This document shows, piece by piece, positions 10,007 to 20,587 of a DNA stretch of 64,000 bases. The notes below the pieces were generated by a model. It was not told the DNA's origin. It saw nothing but the letters and a program-made list of their open reading frames with translations, and did not search any database. The position numbers and the translations under genes were made by a program. This DNA comes from QHVT01 sp036389275 (GTDB taxonomy: Bacteria > Acidobacteriota > Thermoanaerobaculia > Gp7-AA8): positions 1 to 64,000 of the forward strand of contig DASVQE010000009.1 of the NCBI GenBank assembly GCA_036389275.1, given 5' to 3'. The stretch's first letter is position 1. Each line of letters opens with the position of its first letter.

Positions 10007-11233
10007 TCGCGCGCGGACGAGGTCGACACTGCTGCCCATCAGGCGCTCCAGCGCGTTGGCGACGGCGGGACGGTCGAAGATCTCCGCGTTGCCGGCGGCG
10101 GCGAAGTCGATGCGCGCGACGTCGATGCCGCGCGCGCGCAGCGCCTCGCGCAGCGACGCGAGCCGCGCCGCGGTGCGTTGCTGGTCGAGCTGCGGCGTGG
10201 CCTGGCGGTGCTCGTGCGCGACGAGTTGCGCGCGCGGCGCGGCGCGCAGCGTGTCGCGCAGCAGGGCGGCGAGCCCGTCGAGAGACTCATCGCTGCTGTC
10301 GAGACGATCGCGCTCGTCAAAGTGCAGGCCGTACAACGACAGCCGGCCGGAGCGCTCGAAAATCTGCGCGGCCGAATCGTCGAACGGCGCCGCGCCGCGG
10401 CATGGCGCCGGCTGGCCGAACCACGCCGCGCCGACCGCAAACGCCGCGTACCACTCGTGCCACGTGTAGCCGGTGAGCGCGCGCGTCTCCGGCGCCAGCG
10501 TCACCGCCGCGTAGCCCCACATCGGGCCGCGCCGCCACATCAGCCGCGCCACGTTTCCTTCGATGCCGCCGGAGACGCGCGTTGCGCCGACGTTGCCGTA
10601 GAGGCGATGGCCGCGCTGGACGAATCGCGCCGGCTCTCCGTTGATCGTCCAGCAGCCGTCGAGCTGCAGCGGCGCCGGCGCCTCGAGCGGCTGCCCGATG
10701 GCGTGCACGGAGCTGAGCGAGACGTTGTTGTGGAGACGATCGACCGTGTCGACGCGGACGTAGCGCGCCTCGAGCGGCGCGACGTCGACGAGCTGCGGCG
10801 TGCGCTCGGCGCGCGGCGTCAGCGTGGCCACCTCGCGCCAGCGGTGCAGATCGTCCGAGGCGGCGATGCGCACCTGCTGCGGCACGAGCGGCGCGTCGCG
10901 CGGCACGGTCACGCCGACGCGCGCGATGCGGCTGCGCGACGGCAGCGCGAGCACCAGCGTCTGATCGCCGCCGCCCGACGGAGTCGTGTACACCGTGGCG
11001 GCGCTGCCGTCGATGGCGTGCACCGCCGACGACTCGAGCGACAGCTCGGCCGTGCGCGAGACCACCGCCGCGCCGTAGGCGAGGTTCAGCAGGTTGTCGC
11101 GGTCGAAGTCGAGCTTCGACAGAGGCGGCTCGGTCAGCGGAGACGGTGGCTCGGGCGCGGCCTGCTTCGCCGGCTCGCGCTGCCCGCACGCGAGCGCGAT
11201 GCACGAGACGAGAACGAGGGCGAGCTTGCGCAT
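10004..11233 (-). CDS. Lipoprotein with discoidin-like and OmpA-like domains
   Basis: 409 aa. The lipobox IALAC gives a lipidated Cys near residue 16. A Pro-rich linker is followed by a beta-sandwich resembling F5/8 type C (discoidin) domains (about 45-185; it includes SAVHAIDGSAATVYTTPSGG and YVRVDTVDRLHNNVSLSSV), a middle domain with CWTINGEPARFVQRGHRLYG, and a C-terminal OmpA/MotB-like segment (about 300-405; it includes QRTAARLASLREALRARGID). That arrangement suggests an outer-membrane lipoprotein binding a glycan and peptidoglycan. It sits between glyS (TGATG overlap) and ppdK (10-nt gap). Confidence 0.65.
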   Translation of the reverse strand: MRKLALVLVSCIALACGQREPAKQAAPEPPSPLTEPPLSKLDFDRDNLLNLAYGAAVVSRTAELSLESSAVHAIDGSAATVYTTPSGGGDQTLVLALPSRSRIARVGVTVPRDAPLVPQQVRIAASDDLHRWREVATLTPRAERTPQLVDVAPLEARYVRVDTVDRLHNNVSLSSVHAIGQPLEAPAPLQLDGCWTINGEPARFVQRGHRLYGNVGATRVSGGIEGNVARLMWRRGPMWGYAAVTLAPETRALTGYTWHEWYAAFAVGAAWFGQPAPCRGAAPFDDSAAQIFERSGRLSLYGLHFDERDRLDSSDESLDGLAALLRDTLRAAPRAQLVAHEHRQATPQLDQQRTAARLASLREALRARGIDVARIDFAAAGNAEIFDRPAVANALERLMGSSVDLVRAR

Positions 11234-13285
11234 CACGCGCGATAGTCGCGGCGGTCGACGACGATCTTCGTGACGTCGGCGATCTTCATCACCGCGCCTC
11301 CGACTTTGCGCAGCAGCGACATCCGATTGCGGCGCACCGCCTCGTCGTCGACCATGACCATCACGTCCTGGAAGAACTTCTCGAGCTCCGGCGCCATCGC
11401 CGCGAACGACTCGACCGCGGAGTGGTAGCGCCGCTCGGCGATGAGATCGCCGATCTGTCCGGTGACGACGTCGGTCAGCTCGGCCAGCCGCCGCTCGGTG
11501 TCGTGCTCGAGCCGCGACGCGTCGACGTCGGTCGAGTCGTGTCCGGCGGTGATGTTGGCGATGCGCTTGGCGGAGTCGAGGATCGAGAGGAAGTTCGCCT
11601 CGTCGCGCATCGACTTGACTGCGCTGATGCGGTCGACGAGATCGGTGAGCGAGGTTTTCCAGCCGGCGGCCATGGCCGCGGCAATCTCGTCGTAGGCGAA
11701 TTGCCAGGCCGAGGTTTCGAGGATCGTTTTGACGCGCTCCTCGAAGAACTCCTCGAGCGCGCGGCGTGCGTTCGCGTCGTCGCGGCCGTGCGCGCGAAAG
11801 CCGGCGTCGATCAGCGCGTCGAGACCGATGCGCACTTCGCGCTGGTCGCGGTTGAGCAGAATCTGCACGACGCCTTGCGCGGCGCGGCGCAGTCCGAACG
11901 GATCCTTCGAGCCGGTCGGGATCGCGCCGATGAGGAAGAAGCCGGCCAGCGTGTCGATCTTGTCGGCCAGCGAGACGATCGCGCCGGCGCGGCTGCGCGG
12001 CAGCGGGTCGTTCGCCGCCGCCGGCAGGTAGTGATCGTAGATGGCCTGCCACACCACCTCGTCGTGACCTTCTTCACGCGCGTAGATGCCGCCGACCTTC
12101 CCCTGTAACTCGGTAAACTCCTTGACCATCTCCGTGACCAGGTCGGTCTTGCAGAGCTCCGCGGCGAGCAGCGCGGCGGGATCGTTGCCGATCTCGCGCG
12201 CGATCTGCTGAATGCGCTCGCTCTTCTGCCGGTAGTTCCCGAGCTTCTCGTGAAACTGCAGGTGCGCGAGCTGCTCGACGCGCTCCGACAATTTGCGCTT
12301 GCGATCGGTCTCGTAGAAAAACTGCGCGTCGGCGAAACGGGCGTTGGTGACGAAGGAGTTGCCGTAGGCGGCGTTGCCGTCGGGATCGCCCTGGTTGTCG
12401 AGCACCGCCAGGAACGAGTTCGACAGGCGCCCGTCGCGATCGCGGATCGGGAGCTGCTTCTGGTGCACGCGCATCACCGTCACCAGCACCTCTTCCGGCA
12501 GCGCCAGGTACTCGCGGCGGAACTCCGCGCGGACCAGTCCCGGGTACTCGGTGAGGTACTGCCACTGCGCCCAGATCGAGGCATCTTCGGCGGGCGCGCC
12601 CTCGACTTCCTTGCCGAGGGTGAGCGCGCGCTGGACCATGAACCGCTTGCGCCGGTCGACTTCGACGATGACGCTGGCCAGCTCCAGTTTCGAAACGTAG
12701 TCGGAGTAGGAGGTGACTTCGATCGCACCGGGTGCGAGCGTGCGATGTCCGACCGTCTTCGTCCCCGACTCGATGCCGAAGAGCGGCAGCGGCAGATGCT
12801 GTCCGTCGAACACCGAGACGATCGAGTGGATGGGACGGATGTACGACCACTTCTCGCCCGTGCCCCAGCGCATCATCTTCGGCCAGCGCAGCGAGTCGAC
12901 CGCGTCCGCGACATGGATCTGCACGAGCTCCGCGGCGGCGCGTCCGGCCACGTGGCGGCGGATGCGCACGTATTCATCGCCGGAGTCGATCAAATCCTCG
13001 GCCGCGGCATTCTGTTTTTTCAGGAAGCCCTGCAGCGCTGCGGTCGGCTTGCCGCTCGCGTCATACGCGGCGCGCTTCGGCGGACCTTTCACCTCGAGCT
13101 CCTGATCGGCCGCGCGCTCCGGCAGGTTTGAGAGGAACAGCACCAGCCGGCGCGACGTGGCCGTGGCGTGCACCGTGCCGCCGCCCAGCTCCGCGGTCAG
13201 CTTGCCGAGGCGCTCGCGCAGCGTCGCCAGCGCGGAGTCGAGCATCCACGCCGGGACTTCTTCCATCAGCAGCTCGAAGAGGTAT

Positions 13286-13293
<8 letters not shown>
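11233..13293 (-). CDS. glyS: Glycyl-tRNA synthetase beta subunit
   Basis: 686 aa, the usual length of the bacterial beta subunit. With GlyQ it forms the alpha2-beta2 glycyl-tRNA synthetase that charges tRNA-Gly; beta supplies tRNA binding (HD-like, B3/B4-like and anticodon domains). The start MAEYLFELLMEEVPAWML and segments such as MRWGTGEKWSYIRPIHSIV and EFTELQGKVGGIYAREEG are family hallmarks. The ATG lies inside the 3' end of glyQ (8-bp overlap), as in other glyQS operons. Confidence 0.96.
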
Positions 13294-14167
<874 letters not shown>

Positions 14168-14176
14168 CGGCCGCGC

Positions 14177-14182
14177 ATTCTA
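14177..14182 (-). promoter_or_regulatory. Putative -10 box of glyQ (leaderless)
   Basis: TAGAAT on the minus strand followed by 9 nt and then the glyQ ATG. The predicted transcription start would be within about 3 nt of the ATG. No clear TTGACA-like -35 is seen. Confidence 0.5.
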
Positions 14183-14214
14183 ACCGTTTGCGCGGCGCGA
14201 CCTTCACGATCTCG

Positions 14215-14868
14215 TCAGACGGCCGGCGGAGGCGGTGGCGGCGCCTCCGGTTCCGGCTCGCTCTCGTTCTGATCTTCCTGCTGCTGCGGCTCGTCGGCCG
14301 GTTTCTTCTCCGGCGCCGGCGCGGCGTTCTGCGCCGGCTGCGGAGCCGGTGCTGCCGTCGCCGTGTTCGCTCCGTCGTGAGACGGCTCCGGCGCGTTCGC
14401 CTCCGGCATGGCCGAGGTCATCGGCGCCGGCGCGGGCTGCTGCGACGGCTGCGACGACGGCTCGCGGCGCTCGGTCATCGCGCTCGGCGCGCGCGACGGC
14501 GCGGACGACGACGGGACGTACGCCGGGCGCGGCGGCGGCGCGGAGCTCGAGGCGGTCATCGGAACGCCGCCTCCGATCGGAGCGGCCGGCGGCGGCAGCG
14601 TGCCGGCGAGCGTTCCGCCCTGCGGCGTGCCCGCGCTGGCCGTCGCCGCGTTCGGATTCAACGTGAATGCGGTCGTGGTGTCGGCGTTCGTGTTGGTGAG
14701 CGGCGGCAGCGTTTCGCCCGGACCGTTCAAGGTCGAGGTCACGCCGCTGGCCGAGCCTTCCTGCACGACGCCGTATTCAGTTCCTTTTTGTGCACCGTGG
14801 CGTGCGCTGCGGCCACCGCACGCAGTCGCCAGGAGCACCATCATCAGCACGCTCATCGGTCTGTTCAT
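14215..14868 (-). CDS. Pro/Ala/Ser-rich lipoprotein
   Basis: 217 aa. The lipobox LLATAC (Cys about 17) follows a short hydrophobic signal. The rest is disordered: Gly/Thr/Asn-rich, then Ser/Pro/Ala-rich, ending in acidic EPEPEAPPPPPPAV. No domain is seen. Such proteins often span the periplasm or coat the surface. The reading is supported by the lipobox, since a random frame would rarely give one. Function unknown. Confidence 0.5.
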   Translation of the reverse strand: MNRPMSVLMMVLLATACGGRSARHGAQKGTEYGVVQEGSASGVTSTLNGPGETLPPLTNTNADTTTAFTLNPNAATASAGTPQGGTLAGTLPPPAAPIGGGVPMTASSSAPPPRPAYVPSSSAPSRAPSAMTERREPSSQPSQQPAPAPMTSAMPEANAPEPSHDGANTATAAPAPQPAQNAAPAPEKKPADEPQQQEDQNESEPEPEAPPPPPPAV

Positions 14869-14914
14869 ATGGGCCTTCTTCGAAGGCTCTCAATCGCAAG
14901 CGGCTTGCCATGAA

Positions 14915-16651
14915 TCAATGCGTTTTCACATATTTGGCAGCGAGCTCCGCATTCGCGTACTGCGGGTTCACCTCGAGCGCCTTCTTGTAAGCAGCCACAG
15001 CCGCGGCGATGTCACCCTTCGCGTCGTAAGCCTCGGCCAGGCTGTCGTACGTATTCGCCGCGGCCGGGTACATCGCCACGTTCAGTCGGAAGACGTCGAT
15101 GGCCTTGTTGAGATCCTTCGCCCGCAACAGTTGATAGCCGAGGTTGTTGATGGTGCGCTCGGCGACGAGCGTCGACTCCGGCCGGAGCTGCTGCGCGCGC
15201 CGCACGATTTTCACCAGCGCCTCCGTTCCCTCGGCCGCAGCGATCTTCGCCAGCAGGTAACTGCCGGTCAGTCCGCCGTCGTTCTCGTCGAGGTACCGCA
15301 GCGCCTGCGCGACGTCGCCGTGCAGCGCGCGCAGCAGGAAGCGCTCCTCGGCCGCGTACGTCCGCGGCAGCTCGTCGACCACGCGCCGCAGCTCGCGCTC
15401 CGGATGCCAGCGGCCGCGCGTCATCACGCCGGCGCGGCGCTGCGCGTTGGCGACGTCGGCGAGCGGATTCGCTTCGAGCAGCAGCAGATCGGCGCGCGTG
15501 CCGGGCGTGACCGTGCCGAACTCGCCCGTGTCGAGGAAGCGCGCCGGATTGCTCGTGGCCGTGCGCAGCGCCTCGTACGGTGAGAGCCCGCTCTCGACGA
15601 AGTTGCGCAGCTCCTCGTGCAGCGAGAAGCCGCCGACCGTGCCGATGCCCATCGCGTCGGTGCCGGCCATCATCGGCACGCCGGCCGCGTGCAGCGCGCC
15701 GACGAGCTTCTTCTGGAACGCGAGGTTCTCGCGGATCTTCGGCACCTGCTCCGGCTTGAAGCCGCGCTTGTAGCCGTTGTTCGCCGGCGAGAGGCGGTCG
15801 CGCAGCGCGGGCGAGATGAAGCGCATCTCCGGCCGCCGCAGGAACGCCTCGACGTCGTCGGCCTGCTGCATGATCTGGTCGTACGTGACGATCGTCGGCG
15901 TGAACCAGATGCCCGACGCGCTCACCATCCGCACCAGCTCCGGGATGCGGCTCGCGTCGAACACGAGCTTGTCGATCTCGAAGCCGTCGTTGAAGAACGT
16001 GTAGACGATCTCCTCGGCGTGCTCGAGCGCCTGGCCGGCGGCGAGCGTTCCCGCGAAGCCGACCTCGCGCGGCACGTGGCCGACCACGAACATGCCGTGC
16101 TTGCGCGCCGCGGCGAGCAGCGCCGGGTACTCCGCCTTCGACACGCGCGTGTAGATCTTGATGCCGTCGTAGCCGGCCGCATGTTGCGCTTCCACTTCGG
16201 CGACTGACTCTTCCGGCGTACGCGCCTTGTCGAACTTCGGCCCGACGGTGTAGATCGTCGGCCCGAGGAGCTCGCCGCTGGCGGTGCGTGTGCGGAAGAG
16301 CAGATGCAGCGGCTTGCCATCGAGGTTGAAGACCGTGGTGACCCCGTTCGCGACCCACAGCGGCAGCTCGTTGCGCGTGCCGAGATGCACGTGCGTGTCG
16401 ACCAGCCCCGGCATCAGGAACTTGCCGCGCCCGTCGATGCGCATGGCGCCGCGCGGCACGCGCGCACTCGCTGCCGGCTCGACGCTGACGATCCGCCCAT
16501 CCCGCACGAGCACGGTCTGATGCGCAACCACGCGCTCCACATCCATCGGCACCACGCTGACGTCGACGAACGCGGTGGTCGGCGCCGCCGCAACGAGAGG
16601 AAGAGCAAGAAGAGAAACGAGCGCGGCCGCTGCGCGAATGAGTGCAGGCAT
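14915..16651 (-). CDS. Secreted amidohydrolase with C-terminal TPRs
   Basis: 578 aa. A Sec signal peptide (about residues 1-22) is followed by a metal-dependent amidohydrolase barrel: VDTHVHLG (HxH), GIKIYTR (candidate carboxylated Lys), VGHVP and LEHAEE (His ligands), MAGTDAM (Asp). It belongs to the imidazolonepropionase/prolidase-like amidohydrolase group, many of which cleave peptides or cyclic amides in the periplasm. The C-terminus (about 445-575) has helical TPR repeats, including NTYDSLAEAYDAKGDIAAAV. The amidohydrolase-TPR fusion is typical of large secreted hydrolases in Acidobacteriota and Bacteroidota (inference). It is divergent from the suf operon. Confidence 0.8.
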   Translation of the reverse strand: MPALIRAAAALVSLLALPLVAAAPTTAFVDVSVVPMDVERVVAHQTVLVRDGRIVSVEPAASARVPRGAMRIDGRGKFLMPGLVDTHVHLGTRNELPLWVANGVTTVFNLDGKPLHLLFRTRTASGELLGPTIYTVGPKFDKARTPEESVAEVEAQHAAGYDGIKIYTRVSKAEYPALLAAARKHGMFVVGHVPREVGFAGTLAAGQALEHAEEIVYTFFNDGFEIDKLVFDASRIPELVRMVSASGIWFTPTIVTYDQIMQQADDVEAFLRRPEMRFISPALRDRLSPANNGYKRGFKPEQVPKIRENLAFQKKLVGALHAAGVPMMAGTDAMGIGTVGGFSLHEELRNFVESGLSPYEALRTATSNPARFLDTGEFGTVTPGTRADLLLLEANPLADVANAQRRAGVMTRGRWHPERELRRVVDELPRTYAAEERFLLRALHGDVAQALRYLDENDGGLTGSYLLAKIAAAEGTEALVKIVRRAQQLRPESTLVAERTINNLGYQLLRAKDLNKAIDVFRLNVAMYPAAANTYDSLAEAYDAKGDIAAAVAAYKKALEVNPQYANAELAAKYVKTH

Positions 16652-16722
16652 GGATGAGTAGACGTCTGGAGGGTGGAGTGGTTAGAGGAGGAAACATCCC
16701 CATCCTGGCGCGGGTTGTGGAT

Positions 16723-16743
16723 ACCGTACCAACGTGGTACGGT
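16723..16743. promoter_or_regulatory. Palindromic operator of the suf operon
   Basis: ACCGTACCA (16723-16731) and TGGTACGGT (16735-16743) are perfect 9-bp arms around ACG. The right half includes TACGGT, which ends 10 nt before the sufR ATG and could be the -10 box. A repressor bound here would block initiation. The adjacent Rrf2/IscR-type gene is the obvious binder (inference), giving autoregulation by Fe-S status. Confidence 0.65.
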
Positions 16744-16753
16744 TTCGCGCTCG

Positions 16754-17221
16754 ATGCTGAAGATCTCACGACTTACGGATTACGGACTGCTCGCCAGCGT
16801 CTACCTCGCCCGTCATGACGGCGAGGTGGTTTCCGCTCGCGAGATCGCCGAGTTCTACCACCTGCCGGTGCCGATGATCACCAAGGTCCTCAAGACCTTG
16901 CACCAGGGCGGCGTGATCTCCTCGCATCGCGGCGCGGGCGGCGGTTACTCCTTCGAGGGCGACGCCGAGGCCGTCACGCTGGGGCAGCTCGTCGAAGCGC
17001 TGGAAGGTCCGTGGGATCTCGTCGAATGCGAGACCCTCGATGACCACGGCCAGGCCACCTGCGCGATCCGCATCGCCTGTCCGTCCCGCCGCTTCATGTT
17101 CGGCATCAACCGCGCCATCAAGGGCGCATTCGAACAGGTCACTCTCGGCGATCTCGTCCGCGGCGGCATGCCCGTCCCGGTGATCGACAAGAAGGGCCTC
17201 GTTCGCAGAGAGGCTGTATGA
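16754..17221 (+). CDS. sufR: Rrf2/IscR-family SUF regulator
   Basis: 155 aa. It begins MLKISRLTDYGLLASVYLA, the standard opening of Rrf2-type SUF regulators, then a winged helix (about residues 27-66, with the wing RGAGGGYSF). Three Cys (92, 103, 109) in the C-terminal loop could ligate a [2Fe-2S] cluster; the C-x10-C-x5-C spacing is looser than in E. coli IscR. It should sense Fe-S supply and repress the operon. An in-frame extension upstream to 16673 exists, but it would cover the promoter palindrome. The stop overlaps the sufB ATG by 4 bp. Confidence 0.88.
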   Translation: MLKISRLTDYGLLASVYLARHDGEVVSAREIAEFYHLPVPMITKVLKTLHQGGVISSHRGAGGGYSFEGDAEAVTLGQLVEALEGPWDLVECETLDDHGQATCAIRIACPSRRFMFGINRAIKGAFEQVTLGDLVRGGMPVPVIDKKGLVRREAV

Positions 17222-18654
17222 CAGAGACCACCATCCAGGAAATCGCCCGGCAGGAGTACAAGTACGGCTTCGTCACCGACATCGAGTCGGACGTCGCGCC
17301 TCCGGGGCTGACCGAAGACATCGTCCGCTTCATCTCCGCTAAGAAAGAGGAGCCGGAGTGGCTGCTCGAGTGGCGGCTCAAGTCGCTGCGCCACTGGTTC
17401 ACCATGCAGGAGCCGACCTGGGCGAACGTGCACTACCCGCCCATCGACTACCAGGGCATCCGCTACTACGCGGCGCCGAAGCAGAAGAAGAAACTCGACT
17501 CGCTCGACGAGGTCGACCCGGAGCTGCGCGCCACGTTCGACAAGCTCGGCATCTCGCTGGGCGAGCAGAAGCGCCTCTCCGGCGTGGCCGTCGACGCCGT
17601 GTTCGACAGCGTCTCCGTGGCCACGACCTTCCAGGCCGAGCTGGCCAAGATGGGGATCATCTTCTGCTCGTTCTCCGAGGCGGTGAAGCACCATCCCGAC
17701 CTGGTACGTAAGTACCTTGGTAGCGTGGTACCGTACACGGACAACTTCTTCGCCACCCTCAACAGCGCCGTCTTCACCGACGGCTCCTTCTGCTACATCC
17801 CGAAGGGCGTCCGCTGCCCGATGGAGCTCTCCACCTACTTTCGCATCAATACAGCGGGAACCGGACAGTTCGAGCGCACGCTCATCGTCGCCGACGAAGG
17901 CGCGTCGGTGAGCTACCTCGAAGGCTGCACCGCGCCGATGCGCGACGAGAACCAGTTGCACGCGGCCGTGGTCGAGCTGGTCGCGCTCGACGGCGCCACC
18001 ATCAAGTATTCGACGGTGCAGAACTGGTATCCGGGCGACAAGAACGGCAAGGGCGGCATCTACAACTTCGTCACCAAGCGCGGCAAGGCCTTCCGCCGCT
18101 CGAAGATCTCCTGGACGCAGGTCGAGACCGGCTCGGCCATCACCTGGAAGTATCCGAGCTGCATCCTGCAGGGCGACGACTCGGTCGGCGAGTTCTACTC
18201 GGTCGCGCTGACGAACAACTATCAGCAGGCCGACACCGGCACGAAGATGATCCACATCGGCCGCAACACGCGCTCGACGATCGTCTCCAAAGGCATCTCC
18301 GCCGGCCACGGCCAGCAGACCTACCGCGGCGAAGTGAAGATCATGAAGAACGCGGAGAACGCGCGCAATTACTCGCAGTGCGACTCGCTGCTCCTCGGCG
18401 ACCAGTGCGGCGCGCACACGTTCCCGTACATCGAAGTGCGCAACTCCTCGGCCACGATGGAGCACGAGGCCTCGACCTCGAAGATCGGCGAGGACCAGCT
18501 CTTCTACGCGCAGCAGCGCGGCATCAGCGCCGAGGATGCGGTGTCGATGATCGTGAGCGGCTTCTGCCGCGAGGTCTTCCGCGAGCTCCCGATGGAGTTC
18601 GCCGTCGAAGCGCAGAAGCTCCTCGGAGTGAGTCTCGAAGGAAGTGTCGGCTGA
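17218..18654 (+). CDS. sufB: Fe-S cluster scaffold protein SufB
   Basis: 478 aa, the standard SufB length. Together with SufC and SufD it forms the SufBC2D scaffold on which clusters are assembled in the cytosol. Seen: the N-terminal helical part with EYKYGFVTDIESDVAPPGL, the beta-helix core, and the C-terminal SufBD signature HEASTSKIGEDQLFYAQQRG. A short stretch near residues 161-173 uses several codons rare here (GTA, GGT, AAG TAC). ATGA overlaps link it to sufR and sufC. Confidence 0.97.
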   Translation: MTETTIQEIARQEYKYGFVTDIESDVAPPGLTEDIVRFISAKKEEPEWLLEWRLKSLRHWFTMQEPTWANVHYPPIDYQGIRYYAAPKQKKKLDSLDEVDPELRATFDKLGISLGEQKRLSGVAVDAVFDSVSVATTFQAELAKMGIIFCSFSEAVKHHPDLVRKYLGSVVPYTDNFFATLNSAVFTDGSFCYIPKGVRCPMELSTYFRINTAGTGQFERTLIVADEGASVSYLEGCTAPMRDENQLHAAVVELVALDGATIKYSTVQNWYPGDKNGKGGIYNFVTKRGKAFRRSKISWTQVETGSAITWKYPSCILQGDDSVGEFYSVALTNNYQQADTGTKMIHIGRNTRSTIVSKGISAGHGQQTYRGEVKIMKNAENARNYSQCDSLLLGDQCGAHTFPYIEVRNSSATMEHEASTSKIGEDQLFYAQQRGISAEDAVSMIVSGFCREVFRELPMEFAVEAQKLLGVSLEGSVG

Positions 18655-19400
18655 TGCTGGAAATCAAGGATCTGAAAGCCGGAATCGACGGCAAGGAAAT
18701 TCTGAAAGGCCTCACGCTCAGCGTGCAGCCTGGTGAAGTGCACGCGATCATGGGGCCGAACGGCTCCGGCAAATCGACGCTGGCCAACGTGCTGGCCGGC
18801 CGCCCGCGCTATGAGGTGACCGGCGGCGAGGTGTTGTTCGAAGGAAAGAATCTGCTCGAGCTGCCGCCGGAGGAGCGCGCCCGCGAAGGGGTGTTCCTGG
18901 CCATGCAATATCCGGTGGAGATCCCCGGCGTGAACAACATTTACTTCCTCAAGGCCGCATTGAATGCAGTGCGGAAGCACCGCGGCGAGGAAGAGCTGGA
19001 CGCGATGGAGTTCCTGCAGCTCGCGCGCGAGAAGATGAAGGTCGTCGAGCTCGACGAGGCGTTCATGAACCGCGGCGTGAACGAGGGCTTCTCCGGCGGC
19101 GAGAAGAAGCGCAACGAGATTTTCCAGATGGCCGTGCTCGACCCGAAGCTGGCCGTGCTCGACGAGACCGACTCCGGCCTCGACATCGACGCGCTGCGCA
19201 TCGTGGCCACCGGCGTGAACGCGCTGCGCAACGAGAAGCACGCGGTGCTGGTGATCACGCATTACCAGCGCCTGCTGCACTACCTCGTGCCCGACTTCGT
19301 GCACGTGCTGGCGAACGGCCGCATCGTGAAGTCGGGCGGCAAGGAGCTGGCCGAGGAGCTCGAGCAGAAGGGCTACGACTGGATCGAGGACGTGGCGTGA
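18654..19400 (+). CDS. sufC: Fe-S assembly ATPase SufC
   Basis: 248 aa ABC-type ATPase of the SUF scaffold. Walker A GPNGSGKST (about residues 36-44), ABC signature FSGGEKKR, Walker B LAVLDETDSGLDID and the switch His in VITHYQRLL are intact. It hydrolyses ATP to drive conformational change of SufB/SufD and is not membrane-bound. The start overlaps the sufB stop (TGATG) and the end overlaps the sufD GTG. Confidence 0.97.
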   Translation: MLEIKDLKAGIDGKEILKGLTLSVQPGEVHAIMGPNGSGKSTLANVLAGRPRYEVTGGEVLFEGKNLLELPPEERAREGVFLAMQYPVEIPGVNNIYFLKAALNAVRKHRGEEELDAMEFLQLAREKMKVVELDEAFMNRGVNEGFSGGEKKRNEIFQMAVLDPKLAVLDETDSGLDIDALRIVATGVNALRNEKHAVLVITHYQRLLHYLVPDFVHVLANGRIVKSGGKELAEELEQKGYDWIEDVA

Positions 19401-20587
19401 GCAGCGCGGTCGCGAGCGATCTGCGCGAGCGCGCGGCCGAGGTCTTCACCAAACTCGGCTGGCCGACCACGCGCGTCGAGGAGTGGCGCTACACGAGCCT
19501 CGCGCCGCTGCAGAAGATCGCCTGGCGCACGGACGACTCGGCGCCGGCGGAAGTCGTGTCGACGTCGACGCTGGCCGGCCGCGCCGCGCACGAGTGGGTG
19601 TTCGTGAACGGACGGCGCGTGAGCGGCGGCGATGCCTTCGCCAGCGACGTCGAGCCGGGCCGCTACGCGGACTGGGAACGCAACGCCATGGTCGCGTTGA
19701 ACCTCGCGCAGATGCAGGACGGCGTGCGCCTCGAGATTCCGGCGAATACGGTGGTCGATGGATTTTTGCACCTGCTGTTCATCGGACGGGGCCCTGGCAT
19801 CTGGTCGCATCCGCGCAACGTGATCGTGGTTGGCCGCAACGCGCAGGTGACCATCGTCGAGACGTACGTCGGCACCGGCAGCTACTTCACCAACAGCGTG
19901 ACCGAGATCGCGGCCGGCGACGGCGCGGTGGTCGATCACTACCGCGTCGAGTGCGAGTCGTTCGACGCGTTCCACATCAGCAGCGTCTTCATCCACGAGG
20001 AGCGCGCCGCCAGCGTGACCTCGCGCAGCGTGATCCTCGGCGGCGCGATCGCGCGCGCCGAAACGCACGTGGCGCTGGCCGGCGAAGGCGCGTCCATCGC
20101 CCTCGACGGCCTCTTTGCCGGCACCGGCACGCAGCACCTCGACACGCGCACGGTGATCGATCACATCAAGCCGCACTGCGAGTCGCTCGAGCTCTACAAG
20201 GGCGTGCTCGACGAGCAGGCCCGCGGCATCTTCGACGGCCGCATCATCGTGCGTCCCGACGCGCAGAAAACCGTCTCGCGGCAGGAGAACCGGAACCTGC
20301 TGCTCTCCGAGACGGCGGTGGTCGACTCGAAGCCGACCCTCGAGATCCACAACGACGACGTGAAGTGCAACCACGGCTCGACGATCGGACAGATCGAGCA
20401 GGAGCCGCTCTTCTATCTCCGCTCGCGCGGCATCGGCGAGGACGACGCGCGCAACCTGCTCGTCCACGCGTTCGCCAGCGAGATCGTCGACCGGATGAAG
20501 ATCGAGCCGGTGCGCGAGCAGATCCGGCGCGCGCTCTTCCAGTCGATGCCGCAGCGGCTGCCCGAGCGCCGCGGAGGTGCGCGATGA
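19397..20587 (+). CDS. sufD: Fe-S cluster assembly protein SufD
   Basis: 396 aa SufB paralogue, partner in SufBC2D, thought to help iron entry. The N-terminal helix includes WPTTRVEEWRYTSLAPLQ (classic SufD), then the beta-helix and the C-terminal SufBD domain with KCNHGSTIGQIEQEPLFYL. The start is GTG at 19397, overlapping the sufC stop by 4 bp, as at every junction from sufB to sufU. Confidence 0.95.
   Translation: MSSAVASDLRERAAEVFTKLGWPTTRVEEWRYTSLAPLQKIAWRTDDSAPAEVVSTSTLAGRAAHEWVFVNGRRVSGGDAFASDVEPGRYADWERNAMVALNLAQMQDGVRLEIPANTVVDGFLHLLFIGRGPGIWSHPRNVIVVGRNAQVTIVETYVGTGSYFTNSVTEIAAGDGAVVDHYRVECESFDAFHISSVFIHEERAASVTSRSVILGGAIARAETHVALAGEGASIALDGLFAGTGTQHLDTRTVIDHIKPHCESLELYKGVLDEQARGIFDGRIIVRPDAQKTVSRQENRNLLLSETAVVDSKPTLEIHNDDVKCNHGSTIGQIEQEPLFYLRSRGIGEDDARNLLVHAFASEIVDRMKIEPVREQIRRALFQSMPQRLPERRGGAR

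Noticed and set aside
19483..20583. In-frame extension of sufS across sufD
   Set aside because: SufS-type sequence begins at the ATG at 20584; upstream is a shadow of sufD.
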